Of a stretch of DNA of 64,000 bases, positions 35,088 through 44,975 are shown piece after piece. The notes under the pieces were generated by a model. The model made no database searches and had not been told where the DNA came from. It worked only from the letters and a program-made list of their open reading frames with translations. Positions within the stretch are counted from its first letter, which is position 1, and each line of letters opens with the position of its first letter. The position numbers and the translations under genes were made by a program. Source of the stretch: Cupriavidus agavae (GTDB lineage: Bacteria; Pseudomonadota; Gammaproteobacteria; Burkholderiales; Burkholderiaceae); assembly GCF_004217045.1 (NCBI RefSeq), contig NZ_SGXM01000001.1:2294001-2358000 (forward strand). Reading direction: 5' to 3'.

Positions 35088-35708
35088 TCAGCAGGCCAGC
35101 TGGTGGCGCCGCGCGAACTCGGCGAGATCGATCAGCGAGTTGAAGCCGAGCTTGGTCATGATGCTGGTCTTGTGCGAGCTGACGGTCTTGTTGCTGATGC
35201 CGAGCACGTCCGAGATCGCCTTGTTCGACTGCCCCACCGCCAGGAAGCGCAGCACGGTCAGCTCGCGCCGGCTCAGCAACGTGCGCGGATCGGCCGGGTT
35301 GGTGGCGGCGCGGCGGATGGTGGGCAGCGACGACAGCGGGAAGGCCGCGTAACCGCCCATCACCGCGCGCACCGCGTCGCCCAGGTTCTCCAGGCCGCCG
35401 CCCTTGTCCACATAGCCATGGGCACCGCTGAGCAACGCGCGCTCGGCCGCCTGCGGCAGCGCGGAGAGCACCAGCACCCGCGTCAGCGGGTAGTTCGACA
35501 CCACCTCTTCGAGCACGGCGTCGCCGGGCAGGTCTTCGAGCTGGAGGTCGAGCACGACCAGATCGGCTTCGCGCTCGCGCAGCGCTTCCAGCGCCGCGGC
35601 GCCGCCGTTGGCGAACCGGACTTCGTCGAAACCGGTCTGGTCCTTCAGTACAGCCAGCGCGCAGCGGCGGATGGCGGGATGGGAATCGATGACAAGAGCA
35701 TTGGGCAT
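35088..35708 (-). CDS. NarL/FixJ-family response regulator
   Basis: A 206-residue regulator: receiver domain (1-120) with phospho-acceptor D54 in 'LVVLDLQLEDLPG' and 'YVDKGG' lysine, then a LuxR-type HTH (about 140-200) 'LSRRELTVLRFLAVGQSNKAISDVLGISNKTVSSHKTSIMTKLG'-like, of which the motif 'SNKTVSSHKTSIMTKL' is diagnostic. No histidine kinase is adjacent, so its partner is elsewhere. It could control itself, the decarboxylase downstream or the universal stress gene upstream. Confidence 0.9.
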   Translation of the reverse strand: MPNALVIDSHPAIRRCALAVLKDQTGFDEVRFANGGAAALEALREREADLVVLDLQLEDLPGDAVLEEVVSNYPLTRVLVLSALPQAAERALLSGAHGYVDKGGGLENLGDAVRAVMGGYAAFPLSSLPTIRRAATNPADPRTLLSRRELTVLRFLAVGQSNKAISDVLGISNKTVSSHKTSIMTKLGFNSLIDLAEFARRHQLAC

Positions 35709-36030
35709 GGCAGTTCTCCGAGTGAACGAACAAGCCGCAGCTTAATTTTTCCTTTGGCGGGAGGGATGGGGAAACGTCCGGAAGTTACGAGCGAAAACTC
35801 CGATCATTCCTACGGAAATTTCAGACGTTGTGGAGTTGTGTCGTGCGGCGCGCTTTCTTGGGTGGCAAAGCTCGATTGCTGACCACAAAGCGAGCAACAT
35901 GACAATCGTGAAAACATTAAATATTCGCCGCGGAATTGATCTAAGTTACGGTGTAAGCACCCCTCGCGTGCCATGATGGTTTTTGCGGCGCCCCGAGGCG
36001 CCCGCCGTTTGCAAACAAGGAGATTGCGCC
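35709..36030. other. Divergent promoter region, regulator / universal stress gene
   Basis: About 320 bp with no gene, distinctly AT-richer between 35740 and 35960. TTGAT-CTAA-GTTAC at 35936-35949 has a good left half of an FNR/ANR site but a poor right half. No RNA gene or repeat is seen. Confidence 0.4.
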
Positions 36031-36471
36031 ATGACCCAGATCGTTCTCGCCACCGACGGCTCCCCGTTCAGCGATGCCGCCGCGCGTTTTGTCGCCGAAG
36101 GCCGGCTGCTGCAGCCCGGCTACACCGTGCATGTCGTGCACGTGACGCCCGATGTCACGGGCGGGGTGCGCGCATTCGTGAACAAGGAAACCATCGACGC
36201 CTGGCACAACGAAGAAAGCGGCAAGGCCATGAACTCGGTCTGCACCATCCTGGAGGCGGCCGGCGTGCCGTTCGAGCGCCACGCGCTGCATGGCTTTGCG
36301 CCGGAGAAGATCATGGGCTTCGCCAGGTCGATCCAGGCCGACGCCATCGTGATGGGCACCCACGGGCGCGGCTCGTTCTTCGACGCCGTGCTGGGCTCGG
36401 TGGCCGGGCGCGTGCTGTCCCAGGCCGACTGCCCGGTGATCATGGTCAAGGCGGAGAAATCGGCCGGCTGA
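36031..36471 (+). CDS. Universal stress protein (UspA family)
   Basis: A 146-residue single-domain Usp: 'QIVLATDGSPFSDAAARF' at the N-terminus and the ATP-binding end 'IVMGTHGRGSFFDAVLGSVAGRVLSQADCPVIMV', where the short GxxGRG...GSVA motif is the nucleotide-binding signature. Cytoplasmic; often induced by oxygen limitation or growth arrest. AAGGAGA precedes the ATG at 36031. A possible half FNR site lies about 90 bp upstream. Confidence 0.93.
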   Translation: MTQIVLATDGSPFSDAAARFVAEGRLLQPGYTVHVVHVTPDVTGGVRAFVNKETIDAWHNEESGKAMNSVCTILEAAGVPFERHALHGFAPEKIMGFARSIQADAIVMGTHGRGSFFDAVLGSVAGRVLSQADCPVIMVKAEKSAG

Positions 36472-36486
36472 CACCGGCCTGCGGGG

Positions 36487-37527
36487 CTAGGCCGTCGCCC
36501 AGAGCGGCGGCTCGTCCATCAGCGCGATCTGTTCGCGCAGTTCAAGAATGCGGTCCTGCCAGTAGCGCGCGGTGCCGAACCACGGGAACGCCGCCGGGAA
36601 CGCCGGATCGCGCCAGCGGCTGGCCAGCCAGGCGCTGTAGTGCAGCAGCCGCAGCGTGCGCAGGGCTTCCACGAGCCACAGTTCGCGCGTATCGAATTCC
36701 GCAAAATCCTCGTAGCCCGCCACGATGTCGGCCAACTGGTCCTGCATCGCGGCGCGGTCGCCTTCGAGCAGCATCCAGAGATCCTGCACGGCGGGCCCCA
36801 TGCGGCTGTCATCGAAATCCACGAAATGCGGGCCCGGCGCGCCACGTCCGCGTGCATCGGCCTCGTCGATCCACAGCACGTTGCCGCGATGGCAGTCGCC
36901 ATGCAGCCGCAGCAGGCGCACCGCGCCGGCGCGCTCGTAGCAGCGGCGTACCGCGTCAAGGGCCAGATCCACCGCCGCGCGCCACGGGGCGAGCAGTTCC
37001 GCGGGAATGCAGTCGTGGGAGAGCAGGTAGTCGCGCGGGGCCACGCCGAACGTGTCGGGATCGATGGCCGGGCGCGACTGGTACGGCGCGGCGGCACCCA
37101 CGGCGTGGATGCGGCCGATGAAGCGGCCCAGCCATTCGCGCGTCTCGCGCTGGTCGAGGGCCGGTTCGCGGCCGCCGCAGCGCGGGAACACGGCAAAGCG
37201 GAAGCCGGCGTGCGTCAGCAGCGTGCCGGCGGCCCCGCCCAGCGCGGGCACGGCGGGAATTTCCGCGTCGGCCAGCTGCTGCACGAAGGCGTGCTCTTCC
37301 AGGATGGCCGCGTCGCTCCACCGGCCGGGCCGGTAGAACTTGGCGATGACCGGCGCGGCATCCTCGATGCCCACCTGCCAGACGCGGTTCTCGTAGCTGT
37401 TCAGCGCGAGCAGCCGGCCGTCGGGCAGATACCCCGCCGATTCGAGCGCATCGAGGATGCACTCGGGAGTGAGGCCCGCGTACGGGACCTCGTCATCGGG
37501 CTGGGGCGCCGTGCCGGAGTCGAGCAT
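36487..37527 (-). CDS. srkA: Stress response serine/threonine kinase SrkA (YihE/RdoA)
   Basis: A 346-residue phosphotransferase of the SrkA/RdoA family, which in E. coli guards against programmed death under stress. Kinase-like motifs: 'YENRVWQVG' glycine-loop equivalent, 'VIAKFYRPGRWS' with the ATP lysine, catalytic 'RLHGDCHRGNVLW' and metal-binding 'HFVDFDDSRMGP'. It converges on the universal stress gene (15 bp apart) and lies 9 bp downstream of rhlE, so it is probably transcribed with rhlE. Confidence 0.9.
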   Translation of the reverse strand: MLDSGTAPQPDDEVPYAGLTPECILDALESAGYLPDGRLLALNSYENRVWQVGIEDAAPVIAKFYRPGRWSDAAILEEHAFVQQLADAEIPAVPALGGAAGTLLTHAGFRFAVFPRCGGREPALDQRETREWLGRFIGRIHAVGAAAPYQSRPAIDPDTFGVAPRDYLLSHDCIPAELLAPWRAAVDLALDAVRRCYERAGAVRLLRLHGDCHRGNVLWIDEADARGRGAPGPHFVDFDDSRMGPAVQDLWMLLEGDRAAMQDQLADIVAGYEDFAEFDTRELWLVEALRTLRLLHYSAWLASRWRDPAFPAAFPWFGTARYWQDRILELREQIALMDEPPLWATA

Positions 37528-37536
37528 GGTGCCGCG

Positions 37537-39150
37537 TCAGGGCGCCGGCTTGCGGCTGCCGCCGAGCAGCGCGGCCTGCGGGGCCGGGCGACGGTTGCGC
37601 GCGGGCGGCGCGGCAACGTCCTGGGCCGGGCGAGCCTGCTGCGGACGGGCCTGTTGCGGGCGAGCCTGTTGCGGACGCGGGGCGTTGGACTTGGCATTGG
37701 CGGCGCCATTGCCGTTGCCGTTGCCATTGCGGGCGCCTTGGCCACCCTGGGCGCCATTGCGGGCGCCGTTGCCGTTGCGGCCCTCGCCACGCGCGGGCTG
37801 GGCCGACTGGCCCGCCTGCGCCGGACGCGGCTGGCGCGGCGTTTCCTGGCGCTGGCCCTGCGGACGCGGGCGGCGCTCGCCACCGTTGCCCCCGCTCCCA
37901 CCATTGCCGGCGGCACCCTGGCGCGGCGCGCCCCGGCCCTGCCCCTGGCCGCCGCCGCGTTGCTGGCGGCCCTTCTGGATCGGCTCGGCGGCGATGCTCG
38001 GGTCCACTTCGAAGCCCGGCAGCACCACCTGTTCGATCTGGCGCTTGATCAGACGCTCGATATCGCGCAGCAGGACGTGCTCATCCACGCAGACCAGCGA
38101 GATCGCCTCGCCCTCGGCGCCCGCGCGGCCGGTGCGGCCGATGCGGTGCACGTAGTCCTCGGGCACGTTGGGCAGGTCGAAGTTGACCACGTGCGGCAAC
38201 TGGTCGATGTCGATGCCCCGTGCGGCGATGTCGGTGGCCACCAGCAGGCGCAGCGTGCCGGCCTTGAACTCGGTCAGCGCACGCGTGCGGGCCGACTGGC
38301 TCTTGTTGCCGTGGATCGCCAGCGCGGACAGGCCGTCCTTGGTCAGCTGCTCGGCCAGCCGGTTGGCGCCGTGCTTGGTGCGCGTGAAGACCAGCACCTG
38401 GTGCCAGTCGTGCTGGCTGACCAGATGCGCCAGCAGCTCGCGCTTGCGGTCGCGGTCCACCGGGTAGACGCGTTGCTCCACGGTTTCGGCGGTGGTATTG
38501 CGGCGCGCCACCTCGATCGAGGCGGGGTTGTTCAGCAGGCGGTCGGCCAGCGCGCGGATATCGTCGGAGAACGTGGCCGAGAACAGCAGGTTCTGCCGCT
38601 TGGGCGGCAGCACGTTCAGCACCTTGCGGATATCGTGGATGAAGCCCATGTCGAGCATGCGGTCGGCTTCATCGAGCACCAGCAGTTCCACATGGCTCAG
38701 GTCGATGGTCTTCTGCGACACGTGGTCGAGCAGACGGCCCGGCGTGGCCACCACGATATCGACGCCGCGCTTCAGGGCCTCGATCTGCGGATTGATGCCG
38801 ACGCCGCCGAACATCACCATCGAGCGCAGCTTCAGGTATTTGCCGTAGTTGCGGACGCTCTCTTCCACCTGCGCGGCGAGTTCGCGCGTCGGGGTCAGCA
38901 CCAGCGCGCGCACAACCGGGCGGCCGCCGCGCGGCGCCGGGTTCCTGGCGGCCGAATCGGACAGCAGTTGCAGCAGCGGCAGCGTGAAGCCCGCGGTCTT
39001 GCCGGTGCCGGTCTGCGCACCGGCGAGGAGGTCGCCGCCCTTGAGGATTGCGGGAATGGCTTGCGCCTGGATCGGGGTCGGCGTGGTGTAGCCCTGTTCG
39101 GCCACGGCACGCACCAGCTTGTCGGACAAGCCGAGTTCGGAAAAAGACAT
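37537..39150 (-). CDS. rhlE: DEAD-box RNA helicase RhlE
   Basis: A 537-residue ATP-dependent RNA helicase for ribosome assembly and RNA turnover. Seen: Q motif at the start ('[19 protein letters not shown]'), Walker A 'AQTGTGKT', 'PTRELAAQ', DEAD in '[10 protein letters not shown]', 'LFSATF', '[10 protein letters not shown]' and '[10 protein letters not shown]'. After about residue 390 the protein is a basic low-complexity tail rich in Arg, Gln, Gly and Asn with tandem 'ARPQQ' units, likely an RNA-binding or condensate-forming region. The ATG at 39150 matches the family start. srkA follows. Confidence 0.93.
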   Translation of the reverse strand: MSFSELGLSDKLVRAVAEQGYTTPTPIQAQAIPAILKGGDLLAGAQTGTGKTAGFTLPLLQLLSDSAARNPAPRGGRPVVRALVLTPTRELAAQVEESVRNYGKYLKLRSMVMFGGVGINPQIEALKRGVDIVVATPGRLLDHVSQKTIDLSHVELLVLDEADRMLDMGFIHDIRKVLNVLPPKRQNLLFSATFSDDIRALADRLLNNPASIEVARRNTTAETVEQRVYPVDRDRKRELLAHLVSQHDWHQVLVFTRTKHGANRLAEQLTKDGLSALAIHGNKSQSARTRALTEFKAGTLRLLVATDIAARGIDIDQLPHVVNFDLPNVPEDYVHRIGRTGRAGAEGEAISLVCVDEHVLLRDIERLIKRQIEQVVLPGFEVDPSIAAEPIQKGRQQRGGGQGQGRGAPRQGAAGNGGSGGNGGERRPRPQGQRQETPRQPRPAQAGQSAQPARGEGRNGNGARNGAQGGQGARNGNGNGNGAANAKSNAPRPQQARPQQARPQQARPAQDVAAPPARNRRPAPQAALLGGSRKPAP

Positions 39151-39403
39151 GAAAGGACGCTTCGGCCACCCGTCGCGCAAGGGAAGTGCGCCAATCGTGG
39201 GGTGGCTCGGGTAGAAAACCGTACCTGAGGGTCAGGGCCGGCGGGACGGGTCGATTGCCCCCGGTTCCCGGGCTAGGAAAGGCCCGTAGTGTACCAGTGT
39301 GTGGAAACGGCTGCGCCGTTGACGGGCCGGCCGGGGGGCTGCGCTATGATGGCGGCCACCCGGCGCCGGGCGCGCCGACCTCCACCAGCCGTTGCCCCTC
39401 GCC

Positions 39404-41089
39404 ATGCGGTTCCGCTTTCTCGAAGACCAGGAAGTCACACTGTTCGCGGCCATTCCCGTGGGAATCCTGGCCGGCGTGGTGACCACGCTGTTCAAGGACG
39501 CCCTGGAGGCCAGCGGGCTGGTCATGTTCGGCCAGGACGCCGATATCGTGATGATCTTCGCCGGCCTGGCGCTGGCCTGGCGGGTGCTGATCCCGACACT
39601 TGGAGGCGCCGTGGCCGGCGCGCTGCTGTGGCTGGCGCAGCGCGAGGCACGTACCGAGCCGCTGCCCAGCGAATACATGGAGGCCGTGGCGCGCGGCACC
39701 GGCCGGCTGCCGGTGAAGATCACGCTGCTGCGGGCGCTGTCGTCGTTCTGCTCGATCGTCTCGGGCAGTTCGGTCGGCAAGGAAGGCGCGATGATCCAGC
39801 TGGCCGCGCTGGCCGGCTCGGTCTTTCCGTCCACGCGCGCTGACCAGGCCAGCGGCAACAGCAACATGCGCCGCATGCTGACCGCCTGCGGCGCGGCGGC
39901 CGGGCTGGCCACGGCCTACCACACGCCCCTGTCCGCCGCCGTGTTCGTGGCCGAGGTGGTCTTCGGCGCGCTGGCCGTGCAGCGCCTGATGCCGCTGTTC
40001 CTGGCGTCGGTGGCCGGCACCATGGTCAGCCAGTGGCGTGGCGGCCTGGAACCGCTCTACACCGGCCTGCACATGGCGCCTGACATCCTCCAGCCACATC
40101 TGCTGCTGGCCGCCGCCGGGATCGGGCTCGCCGCCGGGGTCTCGGGCGCGGTCTTCATGCGCGCCAACACGCTGGCCCGCAACGCATTCCGCCACGTGCC
40201 GGGCGGCCCCGTGGCGCGGCTCGCGCTGGGCGGGCTGCTGGTGGGCCTGCTCGCCATGGCCGTGCCCGAAGTGGTTGGCAACGGCTACTACACGATCCGC
40301 ACCATCCTGCACAACGAGCCGCTCTCGGTGGCGGTCTGGGCCGTGCTGCTGGCCAAGCTGCTGGCCACGGTGGTCAGCATGGGCTCGGGGGCGGTAGGCG
40401 GGGTGTTTACGCCGTCGATGTTCGTGGGCGCGGCGCTGGGCCAGATGCTGGCGATGGCAATTCCGGGCGGCACCGCCTCGCCGGTGCTGCCGCTGGTCGG
40501 CATGACGGCCTTCCTGGCGGCCACGAGCCAGGCGCCGCTGATGTCGATCCTGATGGTGTTCGAGATGACGCTGGCGCCCACCCTGCTGCTGCCGCTGATG
40601 ATCGGCGCGGTGGCGGCGTACTACACGGCCTCGCGCTGCCAGACGCTCTCGCTGTACAGCGTGGTGGTGGAGCGCGCCGAGGCGTCGGCTGCCGTGGAGC
40701 GCGCCCGGCGGCTGCAGCTCGACGGCCTGTGCGACCCCACCGACACCGTGATCGACCCGGCCGCCTCGCTGGCACAGGCCGCCGACAAGTTCGCCGAGAC
40801 CGGCACGCGCTACCTCTATCTGGTGGACGCCCAGGGCGCGCTGCGCGGGGCGATCTCGATCCACGCGGTGCAGCGTGCCCAGCGCGACGGCACCCACGCC
40901 ACGCTGCTGGCGCTGGGCGAGCCCGATTTCCCGAGCCTGACGCCGGACTCCCGGCTGCGCGATGCGCTGGCGATCTTCGCCGCCCACGGCATCAACCGCA
41001 TTCCGCTGGTGCGCGACAACACCAGCCGCGAACTGCTCGGCACGGTCTCCAAGCAGCGCGTGCTGCAGGAGGCATCGTGCCTGTTCTGA
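39404..41089 (+). CDS. ClC-type chloride channel/transporter with CBS domains
   Basis: A 561-residue membrane protein of the ClC family. The selectivity motifs are visible: 'SGSSVGKEGAMIQ' with the gating-type E127 (the usual GREGP is GKEGA here) and 'GSGAVGGVFTPSMFVGAALG'. About ten hydrophobic segments end near 410, and the last 120 residues form paired CBS domains ('DPTDTVIDPAASLAQAADKFAE', 'AAHGINRIPLVRD') that could bind nucleotide. Substrate is a halide such as chloride or fluoride; channel versus H+ exchanger cannot be decided. ATG 39404 chosen over TTG 39392. A TATGAT at 39345-39350 may be the -10. Confidence 0.9.
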   Translation: MRFRFLEDQEVTLFAAIPVGILAGVVTTLFKDALEASGLVMFGQDADIVMIFAGLALAWRVLIPTLGGAVAGALLWLAQREARTEPLPSEYMEAVARGTGRLPVKITLLRALSSFCSIVSGSSVGKEGAMIQLAALAGSVFPSTRADQASGNSNMRRMLTACGAAAGLATAYHTPLSAAVFVAEVVFGALAVQRLMPLFLASVAGTMVSQWRGGLEPLYTGLHMAPDILQPHLLLAAAGIGLAAGVSGAVFMRANTLARNAFRHVPGGPVARLALGGLLVGLLAMAVPEVVGNGYYTIRTILHNEPLSVAVWAVLLAKLLATVVSMGSGAVGGVFTPSMFVGAALGQMLAMAIPGGTASPVLPLVGMTAFLAATSQAPLMSILMVFEMTLAPTLLLPLMIGAVAAYYTASRCQTLSLYSVVVERAEASAAVERARRLQLDGLCDPTDTVIDPAASLAQAADKFAETGTRYLYLVDAQGALRGAISIHAVQRAQRDGTHATLLALGEPDFPSLTPDSRLRDALAIFAAHGINRIPLVRDNTSRELLGTVSKQRVLQEASCLF

Positions 41090-41264
41090 CCGGCTCGATG
41101 TAATGTTTGCGCCACATCCTCAGCCTCGCGGCGGGTGACGCAAACGGGTAGAATCGCGGGTTATCCAGCCTGCGCGTACCCCCACAGCAAGCGTGATGGC
41201 GTCCGGCGCCGGCGGTATTCCTTATTCCTATAACGATTGCCGTATTTTTTTGTCGGGAGCTGTC

Positions 41265-41669
41265 ATGCTGAAGCTGTCTGGGCTGTTGTCGGGCGCCGCG
41301 TGCGCCATGGCGCTGCTGGGCCCTGCCCATGCGCAGGAAATGTCGATCACCACCGCGCCAGCCGCCATGGCCGGCATCACGGCGAACCCCGGCACACCGG
41401 TGCGCGTGATCCCGGCAGATGCAGGCATGGCACGCATGGAAATGGCGCCGCCCTCGGCGGCCGAGCCGCTGCGGGCCAGGCTCGACGGCAAGGTGATTGG
41501 CGTGGCGCCGGGGCTGCGCATCTTCAGTACCGAGACGCTGCTGCTCAATCCGGTAGCCATCGCCGGCAAGAAGCTCAACGTGCGCTACAAGCTCGACCTC
41601 TACGGCCAGTTGCTGACGGCCTGGGTCATGACCGACGCGGAAGTGAAGGCCTGGAAAGCCGCCCACTGA
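41265..41669 (+). CDS. Hypothetical exported protein
   Basis: A 134-residue protein with a signal peptide ('LLSGAACAMALLGPAHAQ', cleavage before E25). The rest is small and soluble, with 'LRARLDGKVIGVAPGLRIFSTETLLLNPVAIAGKKLNVRYKLD'-type sequence in which 'VRYKLDLYGQLLTAWVM' is the most conserved-looking part. I do not recognise the family. A GGGAGC site precedes the ATG at 41265. It is flanked by the ClC gene and miaB and may be a Burkholderiaceae-specific periplasmic protein. Confidence 0.72.
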   Translation: MLKLSGLLSGAACAMALLGPAHAQEMSITTAPAAMAGITANPGTPVRVIPADAGMARMEMAPPSAAEPLRARLDGKVIGVAPGLRIFSTETLLLNPVAIAGKKLNVRYKLDLYGQLLTAWVMTDAEVKAWKAAH

Positions 41670-41695
41670 CCGTTTTTTGCATTTGCATCAACCTG

Positions 41696-41722
41696 TTGTG
41701 CCCCGATGCCCCCAGGTATAAC
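41696..41722 (+). promoter_or_regulatory. Possible promoter of the miaB operon
   Basis: TTGTGC (41696-41701) and TATAAC (41717-41722) are 15 bp apart, just upstream of the miaB ATG. The spacing is short, so confidence is limited. Confidence 0.4.
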
Positions 41723-41738
41723 ACTGAGACCGGCACCC

Positions 41739-43091
41739 ATGAAGAAGGTATTTGTCAAAACGTACGGCTGCCAGATGAACGAGTACGACTCGGACAAGAT
41801 GGTGGACGTGCTGAACGCCACGCAGGGCATGGAGCCCACCGATAACGTCGAGGACGCCGACGTGATCCTGTTCAACACCTGCTCGATCCGCGAGAAGGCG
41901 CAGGAGAAGGTGTTCTCCGAACTGGGCCGCATGAAGGCGCTGAAAGCCGCCAAGCCCGGCCTGGTGATTGGCGTAGGCGGCTGCGTGGCCAGCCAGGAAG
42001 GCGCGGCGATCGTGTCGCGCGCGCCCTATGTCGACGTGGTGTTCGGCCCGCAGACGCTGCACCGGCTGCCCGACCTGATCCACCGCCGCCAGCAGACCGG
42101 CGTGTCGCAGGTGGACATTTCCTTCCCCGAGATCGAGAAGTTCGACCACCTGCCGCCGGCCCGCGTGGACGGCCCCAGCGCGTTCGTCTCGATCATGGAA
42201 GGCTGCTCGAAGTACTGCAGCTACTGCGTGGTGCCCTACACGCGCGGCGAGGAGGTGTCGCGCCCGTTCGAGGACGTGCTGGCCGAGGTGGCCGGGCTGG
42301 CCGACCAGGGCGTGCGCGAGGTGACGCTGCTGGGCCAGAACGTCAACGCCTATCGCGGGGCGATGGGCGGCACCACCGAGATCGCCGATTTCGCGCTGCT
42401 GATCGAGTATGTGGCCGAGATCCCCGGCATCGAGCGCATCCGCTACACCACGAGCCACCCGAAGGAGTTCACCTCGCGCCTCGTGGAGCTGTACGAGCGC
42501 TGCGACAAGCTCGTGAACCACCTGCACCTGCCCGTGCAGCACGCCTCGGACCGCGTGCTGGCGGCGATGAAGCGCGGCTACAGCGTGCTGGAGTACAAGA
42601 GCATCATCCGCCGGCTGCGCGCGATCCGGCCGCAGATGTCGATGTCGTCTGACTTCATCGTCGGCTTCCCCGGCGAGACCGATGCCGATTTCGAAAAGCT
42701 GATGGCGATGGTGGAGGAGATCGGCTACGACACCTCGTTCTCGTTCATCTTCAGCGCGCGCCCCGGCACGCCCGCAGCCAACCTGCACGACGACACGCCG
42801 CACGACGTGAAACTGCGCCGGCTGCAGCGGCTGCAGGCGACCATCGAGGAAAACGTGGTGCGCATCAGCCATGGCATGGTGGGCAGCGTCCAGCGCATCC
42901 TGGTGGAAGGCCCGGCCCGCAAGGACCCCACCGAGCTGCACGGCCGCACCGAGAACAACCGGGTGGTCAACTTCGCGCTGCCGGGCGTGCCCCAGGCGCA
43001 GCGCGACCGCATGATCGGCCAGACGGTCGACGTGAACATCACGCAGGCGTTCCCGCACTCGCTGCGCGGGGAAGTCGTCGTGCGCCAGTGA
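41739..43091 (+). CDS. miaB: tRNA-2-methylthio-N6-dimethylallyladenosine synthase
   Basis: A 450-residue radical-SAM methylthiotransferase that adds the 2-methylthio group to i6A37 of tRNA. The N-terminal UPF0004 domain has C11, C48 and C82 for one Fe-S cluster; the radical SAM motif has C156, C160 and C163 ('CSKYCSYC'); a C-terminal TRAM domain ends the protein. Length is normal. It opens the miaB-phoH-ybeY-corC-lnt run, with 13 bp to phoH. Confidence 0.97.
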   Translation: MKKVFVKTYGCQMNEYDSDKMVDVLNATQGMEPTDNVEDADVILFNTCSIREKAQEKVFSELGRMKALKAAKPGLVIGVGGCVASQEGAAIVSRAPYVDVVFGPQTLHRLPDLIHRRQQTGVSQVDISFPEIEKFDHLPPARVDGPSAFVSIMEGCSKYCSYCVVPYTRGEEVSRPFEDVLAEVAGLADQGVREVTLLGQNVNAYRGAMGGTTEIADFALLIEYVAEIPGIERIRYTTSHPKEFTSRLVELYERCDKLVNHLHLPVQHASDRVLAAMKRGYSVLEYKSIIRRLRAIRPQMSMSSDFIVGFPGETDADFEKLMAMVEEIGYDTSFSFIFSARPGTPAANLHDDTPHDVKLRRLQRLQATIEENVVRISHGMVGSVQRILVEGPARKDPTELHGRTENNRVVNFALPGVPQAQRDRMIGQTVDVNITQAFPHSLRGEVVVRQ

Positions 43092-43104
43092 GTGCCCCGA
43101 GCCC

Positions 43105-44100
43105 ATGAAAGTCTCGACCGCCGAATTCGTCGCCCCCAAGGACGACAACTCCCGCCTGCAGAACCTGTGCGGGCCGCTTGACGAGAACCTGCGCCAGATC
43201 GAGCAGGCGCTCGACGTGACGATCCAGCGCCGCGGCCACCGCATGACCGTGCGCGGCGAACGCGCGCAGGACGCCGCGCTGGCGCTGGAGCGTTTCTACA
43301 ACAGTGCGAAGACCGAACTGTCGGTGGACGACGTGCAACTGGGGCTGGTGGAATCCCGCCAGATCTCGGCGCACGGTGCCTACCTGCCCGGCAACGGCGC
43401 AGACGAGCCAGCCAGCGCCGACGACGAATCGCCGGTGCTGCACACGCGCCGCACCGGGCTGCAGGGCCGCACGGCGATGCAGCGCGAGTACCTGCGCAAC
43501 ATCCTGTCGCACGACCTGTCGCTCGGCATCGGCCCGGCCGGTACCGGCAAGACCTACCTGGCCGTGGCGTGCGCCGTCGACGCGCTGGAGCGCGACGCGG
43601 TGAAGCGCATCGTGCTGACGCGCCCGGCCGTGGAAGCCGGCGAGCGGCTGGGTTTCCTGCCCGGCGACCTGGCGCAGAAGGTGGACCCGTACCTGCGCCC
43701 GCTCTACGACGCGCTCTACGACCTGCTCGGCTTCGACCGCACGCAGAAGATGTTCGAGCGCCAGATGATCGAGATTGCCCCACTGGCCTACATGCGCGGC
43801 CGCACGCTGAACCACGCGTTCATCATCCTGGACGAGGCGCAGAACACCACGCCCGAGCAGATGAAGATGTTCCTGACGCGGATCGGCTTCGGCTCGAAGG
43901 CCGTGATCACCGGCGACACCACGCAGATCGACCTCCCGCGCGGCCAGAAGAGCGGCCTGGTGGAGGCGCAGCACGTGCTGCGCGACGTGCGCGGGGTGTC
44001 GTTCACCCGCTTTACCAGCATCGACGTGGTGCGCCATCCGCTGGTGGCCCGCATCGTCGAGGCTTACGACGAATACCACGCCCAGCACAAGGACGCCTGA
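43105..44100 (+). CDS. ybeZ: PhoH family ATPase (YbeZ)
   Basis: A 331-residue PhoH-like P-loop protein. The Walker A 'GPAGTGKT' is at 143-150 and the Walker B '[21 protein letters not shown]' follows; '[17 protein letters not shown]' is the family signature. In other bacteria YbeZ interacts with the ribosome-maturation endonuclease YbeY, whose gene starts two bases after this stop, supporting a shared role in rRNA and RNA quality control. Confidence 0.95.
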   Translation: MKVSTAEFVAPKDDNSRLQNLCGPLDENLRQIEQALDVTIQRRGHRMTVRGERAQDAALALERFYNSAKTELSVDDVQLGLVESRQISAHGAYLPGNGADEPASADDESPVLHTRRTGLQGRTAMQREYLRNILSHDLSLGIGPAGTGKTYLAVACAVDALERDAVKRIVLTRPAVEAGERLGFLPGDLAQKVDPYLRPLYDALYDLLGFDRTQKMFERQMIEIAPLAYMRGRTLNHAFIILDEAQNTTPEQMKMFLTRIGFGSKAVITGDTTQIDLPRGQKSGLVEAQHVLRDVRGVSFTRFTSIDVVRHPLVARIVEAYDEYHAQHKDA

Positions 44101-44102
44101 AC

Positions 44103-44864
44103 TTGACCAAGAAGTCTCCTCCCCCCCAACGATCGGGCAAGCAAGCCGCCAGCCTGGTGCTGTTCGATGCCGAGGGCCGCGCCCGCAAGGCCACCGCCCA
44201 CGCGCTGCGCGTGCAGCTGGCCGATGGCCGCAGCCTGACGCTCGACCTCTCGCAGGCCGAGGACGGCGTGGTGGCCCTGCTGGCCGAACACACCGACCCG
44301 CGCCAGCAGGCCGGGCTGCTGATGCGCCCGGACAACAGCGACGCGCTGTCGGTGGCGGTCACCGCCACCCCGCTGGTCACCACCACCGGCACGCCCGCCA
44401 CGCCGCCCGAAGTCGATCTCGACGTGCAGCACGGCGACGGCACGGCCCGGCGCGCCGGGCTGCCGGGCCGCCGCCAGATCGAGAAGTGGGTGCAGTCGGC
44501 GCTGTACGAGGACGCCGCGCTGACCGTGCGCTTCGTCGACGAGGAAGAGGGCCGCACGCTGAACCGCACCTACCGCGGCAAGGACTACGCCACCAACGTG
44601 CTGACCTTCGCCTACGCCGAAACCGCCGACGACCCGGTAACCGGCGACATCGTGCTGTGCTGCCCCGTGGTGGAAGCCGAGGCCCGCGAGCAGAACAAGC
44701 CGCTGGAAGCCCACTACGCCCACCTGATCGTCCACGGCGTGCTGCATGCCCAGGGCTACGAGCACGAGGACGACGGCGAAGCCGAGGAAATGGAAGCGAT
44801 CGAAACCGAGACGATGCAGGCGCTGGGGTACGGCGACCCGTATCAGCCGGTGCGCGAAATCTGA
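44103..44864 (+). CDS. ybeY: Endoribonuclease YbeY with N-terminal extension
   Basis: A zinc endoribonuclease for 16S rRNA maturation and ribosome quality control. The metal site H211, H215 and H221 is in '[14 protein letters not shown]', and '[10 protein letters not shown]' is the conserved strand. The protein is about 253 residues, some 95 longer than the E. coli protein; the extra N-terminal part (1-105) is Ala/Thr-rich and contains '[16 protein letters not shown]'. The start is TTG at 44103, two bases after the phoH stop, with AAGGA 9 bases before it; no ATG lies upstream of the YbeY domain that would fit better. Confidence 0.88.
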   Translation: MTKKSPPPQRSGKQAASLVLFDAEGRARKATAHALRVQLADGRSLTLDLSQAEDGVVALLAEHTDPRQQAGLLMRPDNSDALSVAVTATPLVTTTGTPATPPEVDLDVQHGDGTARRAGLPGRRQIEKWVQSALYEDAALTVRFVDEEEGRTLNRTYRGKDYATNVLTFAYAETADDPVTGDIVLCCPVVEAEAREQNKPLEAHYAHLIVHGVLHAQGYEHEDDGEAEEMEAIETETMQALGYGDPYQPVREI

Positions 44865-44975
44865 GGAAGGATTCGGGGAGATTGCGGCGAATAAGCCACC
44901 GTAATCCCCCCGTCACGGGCATGCAAGCCTTTTAGTGTATGCTTCAGACGATCTCCACCACGCGCTAGCCGCGAC

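Noticed and set aside
39319..39350. TTGACG and TATGAT as a promoter for the ClC gene
   Set aside because: The 20-bp spacing is too long for a normal sigma-70 promoter; only the -10 is mentioned with the gene.
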